Shown here piece after piece: positions 7,430 through 16,320 of a stretch of DNA of 25,138 bases (its first letter is position 1; each line of letters starts with the position of its first letter). The notes below the pieces were generated by a model that worked only from the letters and a program-made list of their open reading frames with translations, made no database searches and was not told where the DNA came from. Origin of the DNA: Chloroflexi bacterium TSY (lineage in GTDB: Bacteria; Chloroflexota; Anaerolineae; Caldilineales; Caldilineaceae); the NCBI GenBank assembly GCA_019217005.1, contig JAHBNG010000173.1:1-25138 (forward strand), written 5' to 3'. A program made the translations under genes and the position numbers.

Positions 7430-9915
7430 TTGAGCCTGCTCTGGATAGCCCAGAAACCACAGACTCAAGGCCAAGAAGGAGGTACTGATGACTGCTGGAT
7501 TATTTGGCAGTAGGGATGGATAATTCTGTTGCGGATCATACGTAGCTAGGCTTTGCTCAAAAGAGGCCTGGGCGTTCAAAAACTCTCCTTGCCATATGAT
7601 GCATCCACCCATGACCGTTTGTGCTGTTGTAAGCAAAGTTGGATCTTGGGCGCGTTGGGCTAGCGCTAGTGCTTGCTTCGACAATTCATATGCTGTCTGA
7701 TAGTCGGACCGATGGGCATAGAACCTGGCCAATTGGCTTAATACGAGGAAGTGTTCGGGAGACTCCTCGACCTGTTGTACCAGTTCGTGGGTGCGTTTAT
7801 AGATAGCTACCGTCTCTGAGGCGGTAAAGCCTTTGATCGCTGCGAGTGGGCCACTCAGGGCCAGATGTAAAGCAAATTCTTGTGAAGCACGTTCAGGTGT
7901 CTCTGGCATCGTTTCAAGCAACGCCAGCCCCTGAGTCAGGTGTTCGATGGCCTCCTGCATGGCCGACAGCCCGATGGCCTGTTTCCCCGCCTGCAAGAGA
8001 TAGCTCACCGCCTTCTCTGTTATCTCTGCTTTTTGGAAGTGCCAGGCTAATTGTACAGCAATTTTGTCGGACTGTGTACCGTAGAGCATCTCCAGCGTGT
8101 TGGCGACATCCTCGTGGAGGTAAGCCTGCTCCATCTCGTCCAGACTGTTGTATAGATATTTCTGGATCAGGTTGTGCCGAAATTGATACAGAGATAGTCG
8201 CTGCCTGCCCGCGCGCTGTAGCCCACTTGCTTGCACCAAGCGATGCTGCTTATCCAACTCACCACTCAAGCGTCGCACCAACGTCCGCGCTTCGATCGCG
8301 CGGACTCGCGCCACGACCTCAGCGGTAAACTGCTCCCCTTCCACGCTGGCGATGATCAATGCTTCTCGTAAATCGGCTTCCAGGCGGCCAACCCGCTTCT
8401 CGATCACGCCCTCAACCTTGGCGGGCAAGGCCTGCCAATCTAAGTGTGATTCGATCATCCACCGCCCAGCTTCGTCTTGTCGCAGAACCCCACGTTCCTG
8501 TAGATCACGTAACAGTTCAACTGTAAACAAGGGGTGTCCACCTGTGCGTTGGAAAAATGCTTGACGAAAGGTTTCATCCAAACGATTGGATTCAGTATCT
8601 AGCCAAGCGTCTACAAATTGCCGCCCCTCATTTTTGATGGTTTGCCCCAGATCAATTTGAATATCCCCCCAGTATCGTTTACATTCGTTGATCACATTGA
8701 TCAGCGGATGCTGCTTTGCGCTGAATGATGATCCATGCTCAGGGACATCTTGCTTTTGTTCAACGGCTATATCTTCGGGTCGATAGGTAGCCACGATTAA
8801 TAGCGGTGATGATTCTAACGAGCGCACCAGGTAAAAGAGCAAACTAGCAGACGAGCTATCAACCCAGTGCAGATCATCCAGCCAAACGATCATCGGTTGC
8901 TGCGTGGCCAGCACTTTCAAGACGGCGGTATACTGTTCAAAGAGCTGTTCTTGTTCGATCCGTGGCGGCGTCTCCGTGGTTTCCTGCGCGATGGTTAATT
9001 TTTTGACCTTGTCAAGCCAGCCTGGGTTTTCGGTCACAAACTTGTCAGCGTAAGCAAACAAAGACGAACCAGAGATCAAGGTTCCTAAGAGAACTGGTCC
9101 CAAACGCACTAGAGCGTCGCCAGACACATTGAGAAAACCCGTTAACCGCCGGACGTTCTCGGGCGTAATTACCCCTTTCGCCAGACCGGACTCGACATCA
9201 CCCGCCAGCATCGCCAGAACCTCTCGGAATGGCAGAAACGGATCACTTAGCCCCGTTAGATCATTGCAACTGCCCAGCGTTACGAGTAGATCAGCGTGTG
9301 CTGCCTGAGCTCGACGCGTAAATTCTCTGATCAGGGTGGTTTTGCCAGTGCCAGCCTCACCCGTAACAAAGACCACGTTGCCCTGTCCAGCCAAGGCTCG
9401 CCTGAGAAAGCAGTTGAGTTGAACTAGTTCCGCCTCACGGCCAATAAAAAGGGGCGAGGTTGCGCGCAGATTGTGCCGATTGACAATGTCGGGTTGTGGC
9501 TTTTCGGCTGAGGCAAATGGCTTTGTTACATCTCCATCTTTACGATCGATGTCGGGCTGAGCGTGAACAGCAGGCGTCGCGTGCCTCCACGGGGCATCAT
9601 CGAGAGACAGATGGCTTGGCTGCGGCCCTTCATTTCTAGCAAAGGCGATGAAAGCACTTTGTTCGGCTTCGGGGATGTTCAAACAGGTTCCCAGAAGTTC
9701 GGCCAATTGTTTAGAGGGCTTGCGCTCATCTGATTCCATTTTGCGAATGGTCACCACCGAGCAACCGGCTTGATCGGCCAATTCTTGTTGGGTCAAATCT
9801 AGGGCTATGCGGCGTAATTTTAACCAAGCACCAAATGTGGTTGGGGTTGGTTGGGCTGTTTCCCCATCATTAGGTATCGGTTCCACATCGTCCCCCTCGA
9901 TCCTTTCATCTGCGT

Positions 9916-9984
9916 TGTACCACCTATTGTATCACTTATTGTATCATAATTGACCTTGTGTTCGCAGATTGAATTGCCTATACT
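9916..9984 (+). promoter_or_regulatory. Control region a: phased TGTAYC sites plus TTGACC and TATACT
   Basis: TGTAYC repeats begin at 9916, 9928 and 9940 (period 12, 12). TTGACC follows at 9950-9955 and a -10-like TATACT at 9979-9984. The interval between TTGACC and TATACT is 23 bases, the same as in the three related regions. It lies between regulator 1 (minus) and the sulfotransferase (plus), so it probably serves both. Promoter function is inferred from the conservation. Confidence 0.65.
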
Positions 9985-10023
9985 AGAGACATCAATCGAC
10001 ATCGTTGTAACGCTTCATCAGGG

Positions 10024-10053
10024 ATGCTCGAAGGAAGTTCCTTTCAGGAGCAT
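10024..10053 (+). promoter_or_regulatory. Leader hairpin upstream of the sulfotransferase
   Basis: ATGCTC at 10024-10029 pairs with GAGCAT at 10048-10053, and inside it GAAGGAA pairs with TTCCTTTC. The structure lies in the predicted 5' leader, between the TATACT box and the start codon. It could affect mRNA stability or translation; no known riboswitch is recognised. Confidence 0.4.
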
Positions 10054-10109
10054 ACGGTGAAAGATTGCAATATTAAATGAAAGCATTATCCTATAAAAGG
10101 AGCATAATA

Positions 10110-10820
10110 ATGAAAGTCATCGGTTCAGGATTTGGTCGTACCGGAACAACGTCAATGAAAGCAGCTCTGGAGCAATTAGGCTTTGGTCCTTGTTACCATA
10201 TGGAAGAAGTGCTGGCGAGCAGTAAACGCATCGAGGCTTGGTACAACATCGCCCAGGGTCAGCCAGCCGATTGGCAAACCCTGTTTCAAGGATACAAAGC
10301 GACCGTCGATTTCCCCGCCAGTACCTATTATAAAGAACTCGTGGCGGCGTTTCCGGATGCAAAAGTGATCCACACGGTTCGTGATCCAGAAAATTGGTAT
10401 GACAGCACCCGCGAAACCATTTACCAAGCATCTGTGAATGTATTTCCAGGTTGGTTACAGCGTAGCGTAAAGTGGATGGGGCAATTTGTGGCCATGACCA
10501 ACCTGCTTATCTGGGAGCGTGTGTTTCAGGGAGCTTTTGAAGATCGACAGCGGGCCATTGAAAAATTTAACCAATATACGGATGAGGTGAAACACACCGT
10601 TCCCGCAGAGAGGTTACTGATCTTCAATGTTGGTGAAGGCTGGAAGCCGCTGTGCCAATTTCTGGATGTCCCCGTGCCCAACACGCCTTTTCCCCATCTC
10701 CAAGATCGGGAAATAATGAAAAAGCGTTTTCAAAGGATGCGGATTGGTTTTCGCGTGGCACCCGTTATTTTGGCTGTGGTTGTTATTGCCATTGCGGGGA
10801 TTATCGTTACGTTGTCATAG
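10110..10820 (+). CDS. Sulfotransferase family protein with C-terminal membrane anchor
   Basis: The ATG at 10110 is chosen over the in-frame ATG at 10077 because AAAAGGAGC lies just before it and the family begins MKVIGSGFGRTGT. The protein has 236 aa. The P-loop GFGRTGTTS (about residues 6-14) would bind the 5'-phosphosulfate of PAPS. CYHMEEVL, YKATVDFPAS and AKVIHTVRDPENWYDS are typical of the Sulfotransfer_4-like family, which moves sulfate from PAPS to a hydroxyl or amine acceptor. About 20 hydrophobic residues near the C-terminus (VAPVILAVVVIAIAGIIVTL) form a likely membrane helix. It is the divergent partner of regulator 1 and follows control region a. The acceptor is unknown. Confidence 0.85.
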   Translation: MKVIGSGFGRTGTTSMKAALEQLGFGPCYHMEEVLASSKRIEAWYNIAQGQPADWQTLFQGYKATVDFPASTYYKELVAAFPDAKVIHTVRDPENWYDSTRETIYQASVNVFPGWLQRSVKWMGQFVAMTNLLIWERVFQGAFEDRQRAIEKFNQYTDEVKHTVPAERLLIFNVGEGWKPLCQFLDVPVPNTPFPHLQDREIMKKRFQRMRIGFRVAPVILAVVVIAIAGIIVTLS

Positions 10821-10837
10821 AAATAGGAAGATTGGTA

Positions 10838-10901
10838 ATCAGTGGTCAGTATTCAGTTACCAGCAATAGATAGTCTCTCAAACTGAATACTGATTACTGA
10901 T
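10838..10901. terminator. 21-bp hairpin between convergent genes (heptamer-word type)
   Basis: ATCAGTGGTCAGTATTCAGTT at 10838-10858 pairs with its inverted copy at 10881-10901. Nineteen of 21 positions match and the other two are G-T, which pair in RNA. The left arm divides into 7-bp words ATCAGTG, GTCAGTA, TTCAGTT; the right has TACTGAT twice. It sits between the sulfotransferase stop and the convergent end of regulator 2. Confidence 0.65.
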
Positions 10902-10908
10902 CACTTTT

Positions 10909-11004
10909 GGTTGTGGCTTCGTCATCCTATGATGTAGAGCGTGGCTTCGTACATCACCGTGCGATCTTCGCATTAGAAAAACTGTCCTTCATTCGTAACT
11001 CGCA
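10909..11004. repeat. Duplicated 3' tail, copy A
   Basis: The roughly 95 bases from GGTTGTGGCTTC to the stop of regulator 2 are nearly the same as 16381-16482, downstream of regulator 3. The two copies differ by single bases and by one extra CGTAACT-like 7-bp word in copy B. The similarity continues into the regulators, so this is the edge of a duplicated module. Confidence 0.85.
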
Positions 11005-13941
11005 TTACCCCTTACTTCCATCCGACCAGTCACCACGTTCTAATTCCGCCAACACTTCCGTTGCCGTTTTCCATAAATCCCGTCTCCGACCTCGTTCTTG
11101 CGCTGCTTCAACCACCGCCAACGGTAACGTAGCCGCGACTTCGGCAATATGCCGCCCGGCAATCTCTTCAAACCAGCGTGAGTTGGCGATATAGGGACTC
11201 TGAAAGGCGGCGGCGTAGAATTCGACGGCTCGCTCGTTTCCTCCTTGATCGGCCAGGAGCAGGGCCATAAATGGCAGTTCAAATCGCAGTGGGTTGGGTG
11301 CAGGTGGTCCGGTCGCCAATACCATTTTTAAGGCTTCGATGAGCGTATCGACCATTTGCTGCCGATCACCCAAAGAGCGAAAGGTATATCCCAAACAAAA
11401 GAGGACATCAGGCAGTAATGGCCGATTATTCATCTTTTGGAGTATATCGACACTTTCCTGGAATCGCGTTAAGGCTTGCCTCACATCACCTTCGGCGAGG
11501 TCAATTCTGCCAAGATTGAACAGGGTGAAAGCCGTTTTCCATTTAAGATTCAGGGCTTTAAATTTGATGAAATCTGTTTCAGATTGCTGTCGAGCTTCTT
11601 CATAAAGGCCCAAATTTACTTTCGATCGGACCATGCCAACACTTGCCGTACTTGATTCGTGCGGTATGCCTAATGCTTCAAGGATCGCCAAACACGCTTC
11701 AGCCGAGGCAACAGATTCGCTAAACTTGCCGCCAAGGTTCAAGTTAATATGCAAAACTTCATAGGTATAGACCAAGTCAGCCCGATGATCCATAGTTCCG
11801 AATAAAGCCAAACTCTTTCTTAGATACCGTTCAGAGACCTCAATTTGGCCCGCAAACAAGACCATATGCCCTAATAAACTGTAGGACTTGGCAATGCCTC
11901 GTGGATCGTTCAGTTGCTGGCGGATTGCCAGACATTCTTCCTGGAATTTTACAGCCTTACTATGGTTGCCTGCGCTTTGGTGTTTAAGGCTTAATAATTC
12001 CAAGGCGTAGGCTATGCCCCAACGGTCATCAATTTGACGGTACAAAGCCAGACTCTGTTCATTCAGGGCCAGTGCGTCACCCCCCAAATCTTCATTTTTT
12101 GTGCCATCAGACAGGGCGAGGAGTAAGAAGGCGCGTTCTGGGTTGGTATCCATATCACGCAGGATGGGTCCATCCAGGATCTTTTGCGCCTGTTGGAGTG
12201 CTTGTTGTGCCATCTCACGTTGCGTCAACGCGATATTAAAAACACCCTGCCAGGTTAAGAGCTTCACAAGCAGGCGGGCTTGACTTATGCTTGCCGGAGA
12301 TTGATCGATGATCTCTGTATCAGCCAAGGGTATCGCTAATCTCTCAGCGGCAATACGGCACATGGTCTCACCTTCGCGGAGATGACCATACCACTGACAA
12401 AAGAGGGCAAATGAAACCAATGCTTGCTCCAGTTGCGTTATCTGTGTCTGCTCGACGGCCCATTGCCAAGCGATACTGACATTTTCACGGTCAGCTTCAA
12501 TCTCAGCTAAGGCTTCTTGCTGACGACTTCCTTTCAAGTCGGCTTCACGTTGCTGGAGAAAGGCACAGTAATAGGCTGTATGGTGGTCGCGTGCAGCAGA
12601 GAGATTCGAGGTTTCTGGAATCTTGAAGGTCTGTTGTTCAAGATGCTCTGCCGCGTATTGTCGTAGCAGCTCGTGGATTTCGTAGCGCTTTTGACGCTGG
12701 CTATAGCGCAAAAGTGACTTATTCACAAACCTTGCTAATGTGTGTAACGTGGTCTCAGTCACCGCTTTGGCAGCCTCCGAGGTAAAGCCACCCCGGAAGA
12801 CCGATAGCTGGGCATAGACGACCTGCTCTGCCTCACGCAACCCCTGCCAGGACCGATCAAAGACAGCCCGCATACTGCGATGACGCGCGGGAACATTCCG
12901 CAATTCTGTTTCCAAAAAATCGAGACTCTGTTGGATTTCAGTAACAATCTCGCGCAGCGAAAGCATCTCCACCCACGAGGCAGCTAGTTCCAACCCCAGC
13001 GGCATGCCCTCGACCAGACGGCAAATGTCGACCACATGGGGAAATTCGTCGGGGGCAAGCGCAAAGTCAGGTTGCCCCCGACGGACACTTTGCACAAACA
13101 AGGTGACAGCTGCATTTTCAGCAATCGCGTCCCCTTCCAAGTCTGGAAGCATTAAACCCTGCAAAAGGTACCGTTGTTCTTCGTATAAGTTTAACCGTTC
13201 GCGCGAGGTCACCAGGACTTTGACGTGCGGTGCTTGTTGTAAAAGATCGGCGATCAACGTTGCCCCGTCGAGCAAGTGTTCAAAGTTATCCAGCAGGAGC
13301 AGCATCGTTTTCTGCTGGCAGTAATCGAAAAGCTGCTGCTCTGATGACCGTCCATCATTTTGAAACGGGTATCCCGCCGCTTCGGCAATGGCAGGGATGA
13401 TCGCGGCCGGCTCGGAGAGGGGCGCGAGCGAGACAAAATAGACACCATCGGGGAAACTCGTATTTGCTACCTGTTCTTGGGCCACAGCCAGGGCCAGCTG
13501 TGTCTTGCCGATGCCGCCAGGGCCAACGATGGTCAATAAGCGTATCGCTGGGTCAGCCAATAAGTCGCCAAGTTTGGTCAATTCGGCCTCACGACCAACA
13601 AAAAGTGTCGAGATAGCGGGCAGATGGTGCCGATTATCAATTTTAAACTGAGCGTGAACAGCAGGTGTTGCCGACTTCCACGGGGCATCATCAAAAGCTA
13701 ACTGGTTCGCCTGCGGACCTTCATTTCTGGCAAAGGAGACGAACGCACTGCGTTCGACTTCAGGGACACTCAGAGAGCGCCCGATGAGTTCAGCCAACTC
13801 TTTGGACGGCTTTCGTTCATCGGACTCAATCTTGCGGATGGTCACCACCGAGCAGCCCGACTGGTCGGCTAGCTCTTGTTGCGATAAGTCCAGGGCTATT
13901 CGGTGTAGCTTTAGCCAGGCACCAAACGTTTTGTCCGTCAT
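11005..13941 (-). CDS. Regulator 2: intact XRE HTH - NB-ARC-type STAND ATPase - TPR regulator (978 aa)
   Basis: Domains in order: XRE helix-turn-helix (about 8-57; LSQQELADQSGCSVVTIRK), linker, then a STAND NTPase with Walker A GPGGIGKT (140-147), Walker B LLLLDNF (about 214-220), VTSRERL (244-250) and GMPL (312-315). A winged-helix-like stretch (QLSVFRGGF, about 380-392) and TPR-like helices from about 480 to the end follow. The C-terminus is ELERGDWSDGSKG. Such proteins are signal-sensing switches that bind a ligand or partner through the TPR/NTPase part and change transcription through the HTH. It is the only complete regulator in the window. TGTAYC repeats begin immediately upstream of its start, so autoregulation is likely. 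Its divergent neighbour is the secreted protein at 14204. The signal is unknown. Confidence 0.85.
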   Translation of the reverse strand: MTDKTFGAWLKLHRIALDLSQQELADQSGCSVVTIRKIESDERKPSKELAELIGRSLSVPEVERSAFVSFARNEGPQANQLAFDDAPWKSATPAVHAQFKIDNRHHLPAISTLFVGREAELTKLGDLLADPAIRLLTIVGPGGIGKTQLALAVAQEQVANTSFPDGVYFVSLAPLSEPAAIIPAIAEAAGYPFQNDGRSSEQQLFDYCQQKTMLLLLDNFEHLLDGATLIADLLQQAPHVKVLVTSRERLNLYEEQRYLLQGLMLPDLEGDAIAENAAVTLFVQSVRRGQPDFALAPDEFPHVVDICRLVEGMPLGLELAASWVEMLSLREIVTEIQQSLDFLETELRNVPARHRSMRAVFDRSWQGLREAEQVVYAQLSVFRGGFTSEAAKAVTETTLHTLARFVNKSLLRYSQRQKRYEIHELLRQYAAEHLEQQTFKIPETSNLSAARDHHTAYYCAFLQQREADLKGSRQQEALAEIEADRENVSIAWQWAVEQTQITQLEQALVSFALFCQWYGHLREGETMCRIAAERLAIPLADTEIIDQSPASISQARLLVKLLTWQGVFNIALTQREMAQQALQQAQKILDGPILRDMDTNPERAFLLLALSDGTKNEDLGGDALALNEQSLALYRQIDDRWGIAYALELLSLKHQSAGNHSKAVKFQEECLAIRQQLNDPRGIAKSYSLLGHMVLFAGQIEVSERYLRKSLALFGTMDHRADLVYTYEVLHINLNLGGKFSESVASAEACLAILEALGIPHESSTASVGMVRSKVNLGLYEEARQQSETDFIKFKALNLKWKTAFTLFNLGRIDLAEGDVRQALTRFQESVDILQKMNNRPLLPDVLFCLGYTFRSLGDRQQMVDTLIEALKMVLATGPPAPNPLRFELPFMALLLADQGGNERAVEFYAAAFQSPYIANSRWFEEIAGRHIAEVAATLPLAVVEAAQERGRRRDLWKTATEVLAELERGDWSDGSKG

Positions 13942-14030
13942 TGTATTGCACCTGTTAGACTCTGTATCACCGCTGTACCACGAATTGTATCACAATTGAC
14001 CTTATGTTGGTATGCCGAATTCGCTATACT
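13942..14030 (+). promoter_or_regulatory. Control region b: phased TGTAYC sites plus TTGACC and TATACT
   Basis: TGTA-type sites start at 13942, 13953 (TGTT variant), 13963, 13974 and 13986, spaced 11, 10, 11 and 12 bases. TTGACC is at 13996-14001 and TATACT at 14025-14030, 23 bases apart. The array touches the start codon of regulator 2 and faces the secreted-protein gene. Downstream, ATTGCTCT (14041-14048) and AGAGCAAT (14075-14082) could form a leader hairpin. Confidence 0.7.
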
Positions 14031-14203
14031 GGAAGCGTACATTGCTCTGTCGTACGAACCACAGAAATCAGGATAGAGCAATATAAAAACATCCTATCGT
14101 TTTAACCGTTCACAACAATTGAACGACAAGGAGAATTATTATGTTTACTTTCAACCAACCCAAAATCATGACCCATGTATCGCAAAACAAAAGGAGAATA
14201 CAT

Positions 14204-14836
14204 ATGAGCTTTAACCATCGAATTTTCAAAGTCCTATTCGTCACTACCTGTCTCGTTTGCGCTCTGATATTAAGTTCGATTTCTACCTCACTATCTGTAC
14301 ATGCACAATCGACATGTCCGTCAGCCATTACCCCTGGTGCCACTGTAGAGGAGCTGATAGCTGCCACTGAACAGCAAGCGTGGGCAATCGTCGTCAATGG
14401 ATTCGAGGAAGATATCATTCGCTACGAATACCACCTTGTAATTGATGCCGCGTTAGCCAGTGCGATTGCAAGTGCCACGGAAGCATGTATCGTATTTCAA
14501 ACGACAAGCGAAGTCTGGTCTCTCAACAGTGGCGAGGCGAATTATGCCGCATCGATCAAGGTGGGACATAAACCGGCGGGAATGTCGACATATCAGACCT
14601 TTGCTCACTATATCGATGAGCGGGACACGAGAAATGGAGACACTGGCTTAGTCACCGTGGATTATGCGGAGTCGCTCAACGCAGCAGGCATCGTCGTGAG
14701 CGCGGGTGATCAATTAGGTGTTGTCGTGAATGGGGTGGGGATAGCCGATGCTGACACGGGTAGCCATTTCGACCAAGCAACTGTCAAGTGGTATATCGGG
14801 TCTGCTCTCGCTGCGTCCAAGCTGGTTCTCAACTAG
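14204..14836 (+). CDS. Secreted protein of unknown function
   Basis: The ATG at 14204 is preferred: it follows AAAAGGAGAATACAT and gives a standard signal peptide (basic start MSFNHRIFK, hydrophobic core, likely cleavage after SVHA before QSTCP). An in-frame ATG at 14141 also has a good AAGGAG site and would add 21 residues that bury the signal. The protein has 210 aa. The mature part has two cysteines (STCP, TEACIV) that may form a disulfide, and is rich in Ala, Val and acidic residues. No family is recognised. It is the divergent partner of regulator 2 and lies downstream of control region b. The strong hairpin at 14881 ends the unit. Confidence 0.75.
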   Translation: MSFNHRIFKVLFVTTCLVCALILSSISTSLSVHAQSTCPSAITPGATVEELIAATEQQAWAIVVNGFEEDIIRYEYHLVIDAALASAIASATEACIVFQTTSEVWSLNSGEANYAASIKVGHKPAGMSTYQTFAHYIDERDTRNGDTGLVTVDYAESLNAAGIVVSAGDQLGVVVNGVGIADADTGSHFDQATVKWYIGSALAASKLVLN

Positions 14837-14880
14837 CCATCAGAATAGAGAACGGCGTTAGGGACACTTGAACCGTCCCA

Positions 14881-14926
14881 TGAAAGCAAAAGGCCACTCC
14901 ATTCACAGAGCGGCCTTTTGCTTTCA
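14881..14926. terminator. Strong intrinsic terminator-like hairpin
   Basis: TGAAAGCAAAAGGCC at 14881-14895 and GGCCTTTTGCTTTCA at 14912-14926 are perfect 15-bp arms with a 16-base loop, followed by GTCTGTTTT. It lies 44 bases after the secreted-protein stop. The A/T-rich lower stem would also work in the other direction. Confidence 0.8.
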
Positions 14927-14992
14927 GTCTGTTTTCCCCTTTGACCAATCCCTACGTTCTAATTCTGCCAACGTTGTTATGGCAAACGCCAA
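14924..14992 (-). pseudogene. C-terminal scar of a deleted regulator
   Basis: Read on the minus strand, this encodes TLAELERRDWSKGKTD followed by TGA. It matches the C-termini of regulators 2 (VLAELERGDWSDGSKG) and 3 (ILAALERGDWSDGSKE). Similarity fades just upstream. Only about 120 bases separate the scar from control region c, where a gene of about 3 kb would be expected, so the regulator body has been deleted. ACCCGATTC (15029-15037) and GAATCGGGT (15062-15070) form a small inverted repeat in the gap. Confidence 0.65.
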
Positions 14993-15113
14993 ATGGTAGT
15001 CGATCCTCCATCACCGCGCCCAGGGAGCACCCGATTCGGTGCCTGCCACAAAAGACCTGATGAATCGGGTTAGATTGGTTGTCAGCCAACCTGATAAAGC
15101 AGGATTTCCATAA

Positions 15114-15148
15114 TTGACCTTACATTGGCAGGTTGAATCTGCTATACT
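15114..15148 (+). promoter_or_regulatory. Control region c: TTGACC and TATACT core without TGTAYC sites
   Basis: TTGACC at 15114-15119 and TATACT at 15143-15148 are 23 bases apart, with the surrounding bases (ATAATTGACCTTA, GTTGAAT) like regions a, b and d. The upstream TGTAYC array is missing, in line with the loss of the regulator. The following TGTGAATCAATG is shared with region d. Confidence 0.6.
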
Positions 15149-15212
15149 GGAGTTGTGAATCAATGCGGTAGTGAGGTGAGATAAAACCGGAACACCGAAA
15201 GGAGCAATTGTG

Positions 15213-16220
15213 ATGTTTCATACATATGTAGGTACGAACCAGGGCGTTTACCGGCTGGACGGCGGGTCGCTCGAGCCGTTAGGCCTGGACAATCACGAAA
15301 TCTATGCCGTACACTCGGTCGGCGGAACGGTGCTGGCAGGAAGCTATGGAGAAGGGATTTTCCGGAGCGAAGACGGAGGTGCGTCTTGGCAGGAAGCCAA
15401 TGACGGGCTGACAGCCACTGCACTCCGGACCTTTCTGGATGGCCCGAAGCACGACGGTGCTCTCCTCTGTGGCTGCGAGCCAGGCCGCGGGTTCCGCACG
15501 ACCGACAACGGCAAGTCCTGGGATGAACTGATAGGAATCGGCACTGTTCCAGGGAGCGAGGACTGGTTTCTCCCCTATTCGCCGCGTGCGGGAGCCCTGC
15601 GTAATTACTACAGCCCGCCCGGTCGCCCCGACCACATCTTGGCCGCCATCGAAGTCGGCGGTCTGTTGGAGAGCCGTGACGGCGGTGAGTCGTGGGAGCA
15701 GATCGACCTCTACGGAAGCGATATTCAGGACGATGACATCCACTACGTCAGCGGCCACCCGGAGAATCCGGACGTCCTCCTAATCGCCCTAGGTTGGGCG
15801 ACTTTGCGGGGCCGCAACGTGGGCAACGGCGAACTGGGTGGGGTCGCCCTCTCCGAAGACGGCGGGAAAACCTGGCGAAAGGTGATGCGGGAAGACTACA
15901 CCCGCGCGATTCTCATCCCGCCCACGCATCCCAATCTGATCCTAGCCGGCCCGGCCAAAGCTGTCGGGCGGCAGGGGCGTATCGTTGTCTCCGAGGATGG
16001 CGGCGAAACCTGGGCGCCAGCCGGCGATGGGCTTCAGAAATCACCTCAAGAGCCGATGGCTGATATGGTGGAGCGCTTCCATCCTGCACCAGATGCCTCG
16101 GTCTGGGCAATCTGTTCGGGTGGAAGGCTCTTTCGAGCGGAGCCAGGTGAATGGAAATGGTCGTCCGTCGTCCCATTGCCGGAGGGTGTCACAGCGGAGT
16201 CCGTCTGCTTCGTTGGCTGA
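15213..16220 (+). CDS. BNR/Asp-box repeat beta-propeller protein (WD40/YVTN/BNR-like)
   Basis: The ATG at 15213 is eight bases from GGAG; a GTG at 15210 is the alternative. The protein has 335 aa and no signal peptide. Asp-box motifs recur through it: SEDGGASWQ, TTDNGKSWD, SRDGGESWE, SEDGGKTWR and SEDGGETWA. These mark a sialidase-like or Ycf48-like beta-propeller. Such proteins are often annotated as exo-alpha-sialidase or photosystem assembly-like, but the catalytic sialidase residues are not evident, so an enzyme claim is not justified. The gene is visibly richer in G and C than its neighbours, which suggests separate acquisition. It follows control region c but has no regulator beside it apart from the scar. 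Confidence 0.8.
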   Translation: MFHTYVGTNQGVYRLDGGSLEPLGLDNHEIYAVHSVGGTVLAGSYGEGIFRSEDGGASWQEANDGLTATALRTFLDGPKHDGALLCGCEPGRGFRTTDNGKSWDELIGIGTVPGSEDWFLPYSPRAGALRNYYSPPGRPDHILAAIEVGGLLESRDGGESWEQIDLYGSDIQDDDIHYVSGHPENPDVLLIALGWATLRGRNVGNGELGGVALSEDGGKTWRKVMREDYTRAILIPPTHPNLILAGPAKAVGRQGRIVVSEDGGETWAPAGDGLQKSPQEPMADMVERFHPAPDASVWAICSGGRLFRAEPGEWKWSSVVPLPEGVTAESVCFVG

Positions 16221-16320
16221 CCCGAGTAGTGGAGACTGCGATGCACGGCGTCCTGAACATTCGAACGTTCAGCCTGTGATTCCGCCGTGCGTTGCAGCCG
16301 GAATGGGGTTAACTTCTTGA

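Larger units (their letters stand above)
5388..9886 (-). pseudogene. Regulator 1: XRE HTH - AAA ATPase - TPR protein, split by an IS
   Basis: The start is GTG at 9886 behind GAGGGGG. The first 819 codons run to 7430 and the last 248 run from 6134 to 5388. Joining them through one TTG/CAA duplication restores FLGYPEQAQQRGREALTLAD, giving 1067 aa. Domains: XRE helix-turn-helix (about 20-75; LTQQELADQAGCSVVTIRK), linker, AAA ATPase with Walker A GEAGTGKT (176-183) and Walker B MIVWLDD (about 332-338), then TPR repeats from about 590 to the end. The ATPase is of the MalT/AAA_16 type, unlike regulators 2 and 3. As it stands, the gene gives an 820-aa product ending one codon into the IS, lacking the last 248 TPR residues. 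That product keeps DNA-binding and ATPase parts and might still act. It is divergent from the sulfotransferase gene across the shared control region. Confidence 0.85.

Noticed and set aside
7846..8328. 160-aa plus-strand open frame inside regulator 1
   Set aside because: It lies wholly antisense to a well-conserved ATPase-TPR coding region, has low-complexity basic/proline composition and no ribosome binding site.
9950..9984. TTGACC and TATACT as a standard -35/-10 pair
   Set aside because: The spacing is 23 bases in all four copies, well above the usual 16-18. TTGACC is more likely an operator or activator element, with TATACT as the -10.
10077..10109. Upstream ATG of the sulfotransferase as the true start
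   Set aside because: It lacks a spaced ribosome binding site, and family members start at the MKVIGSGFGRTGT position at 10110.
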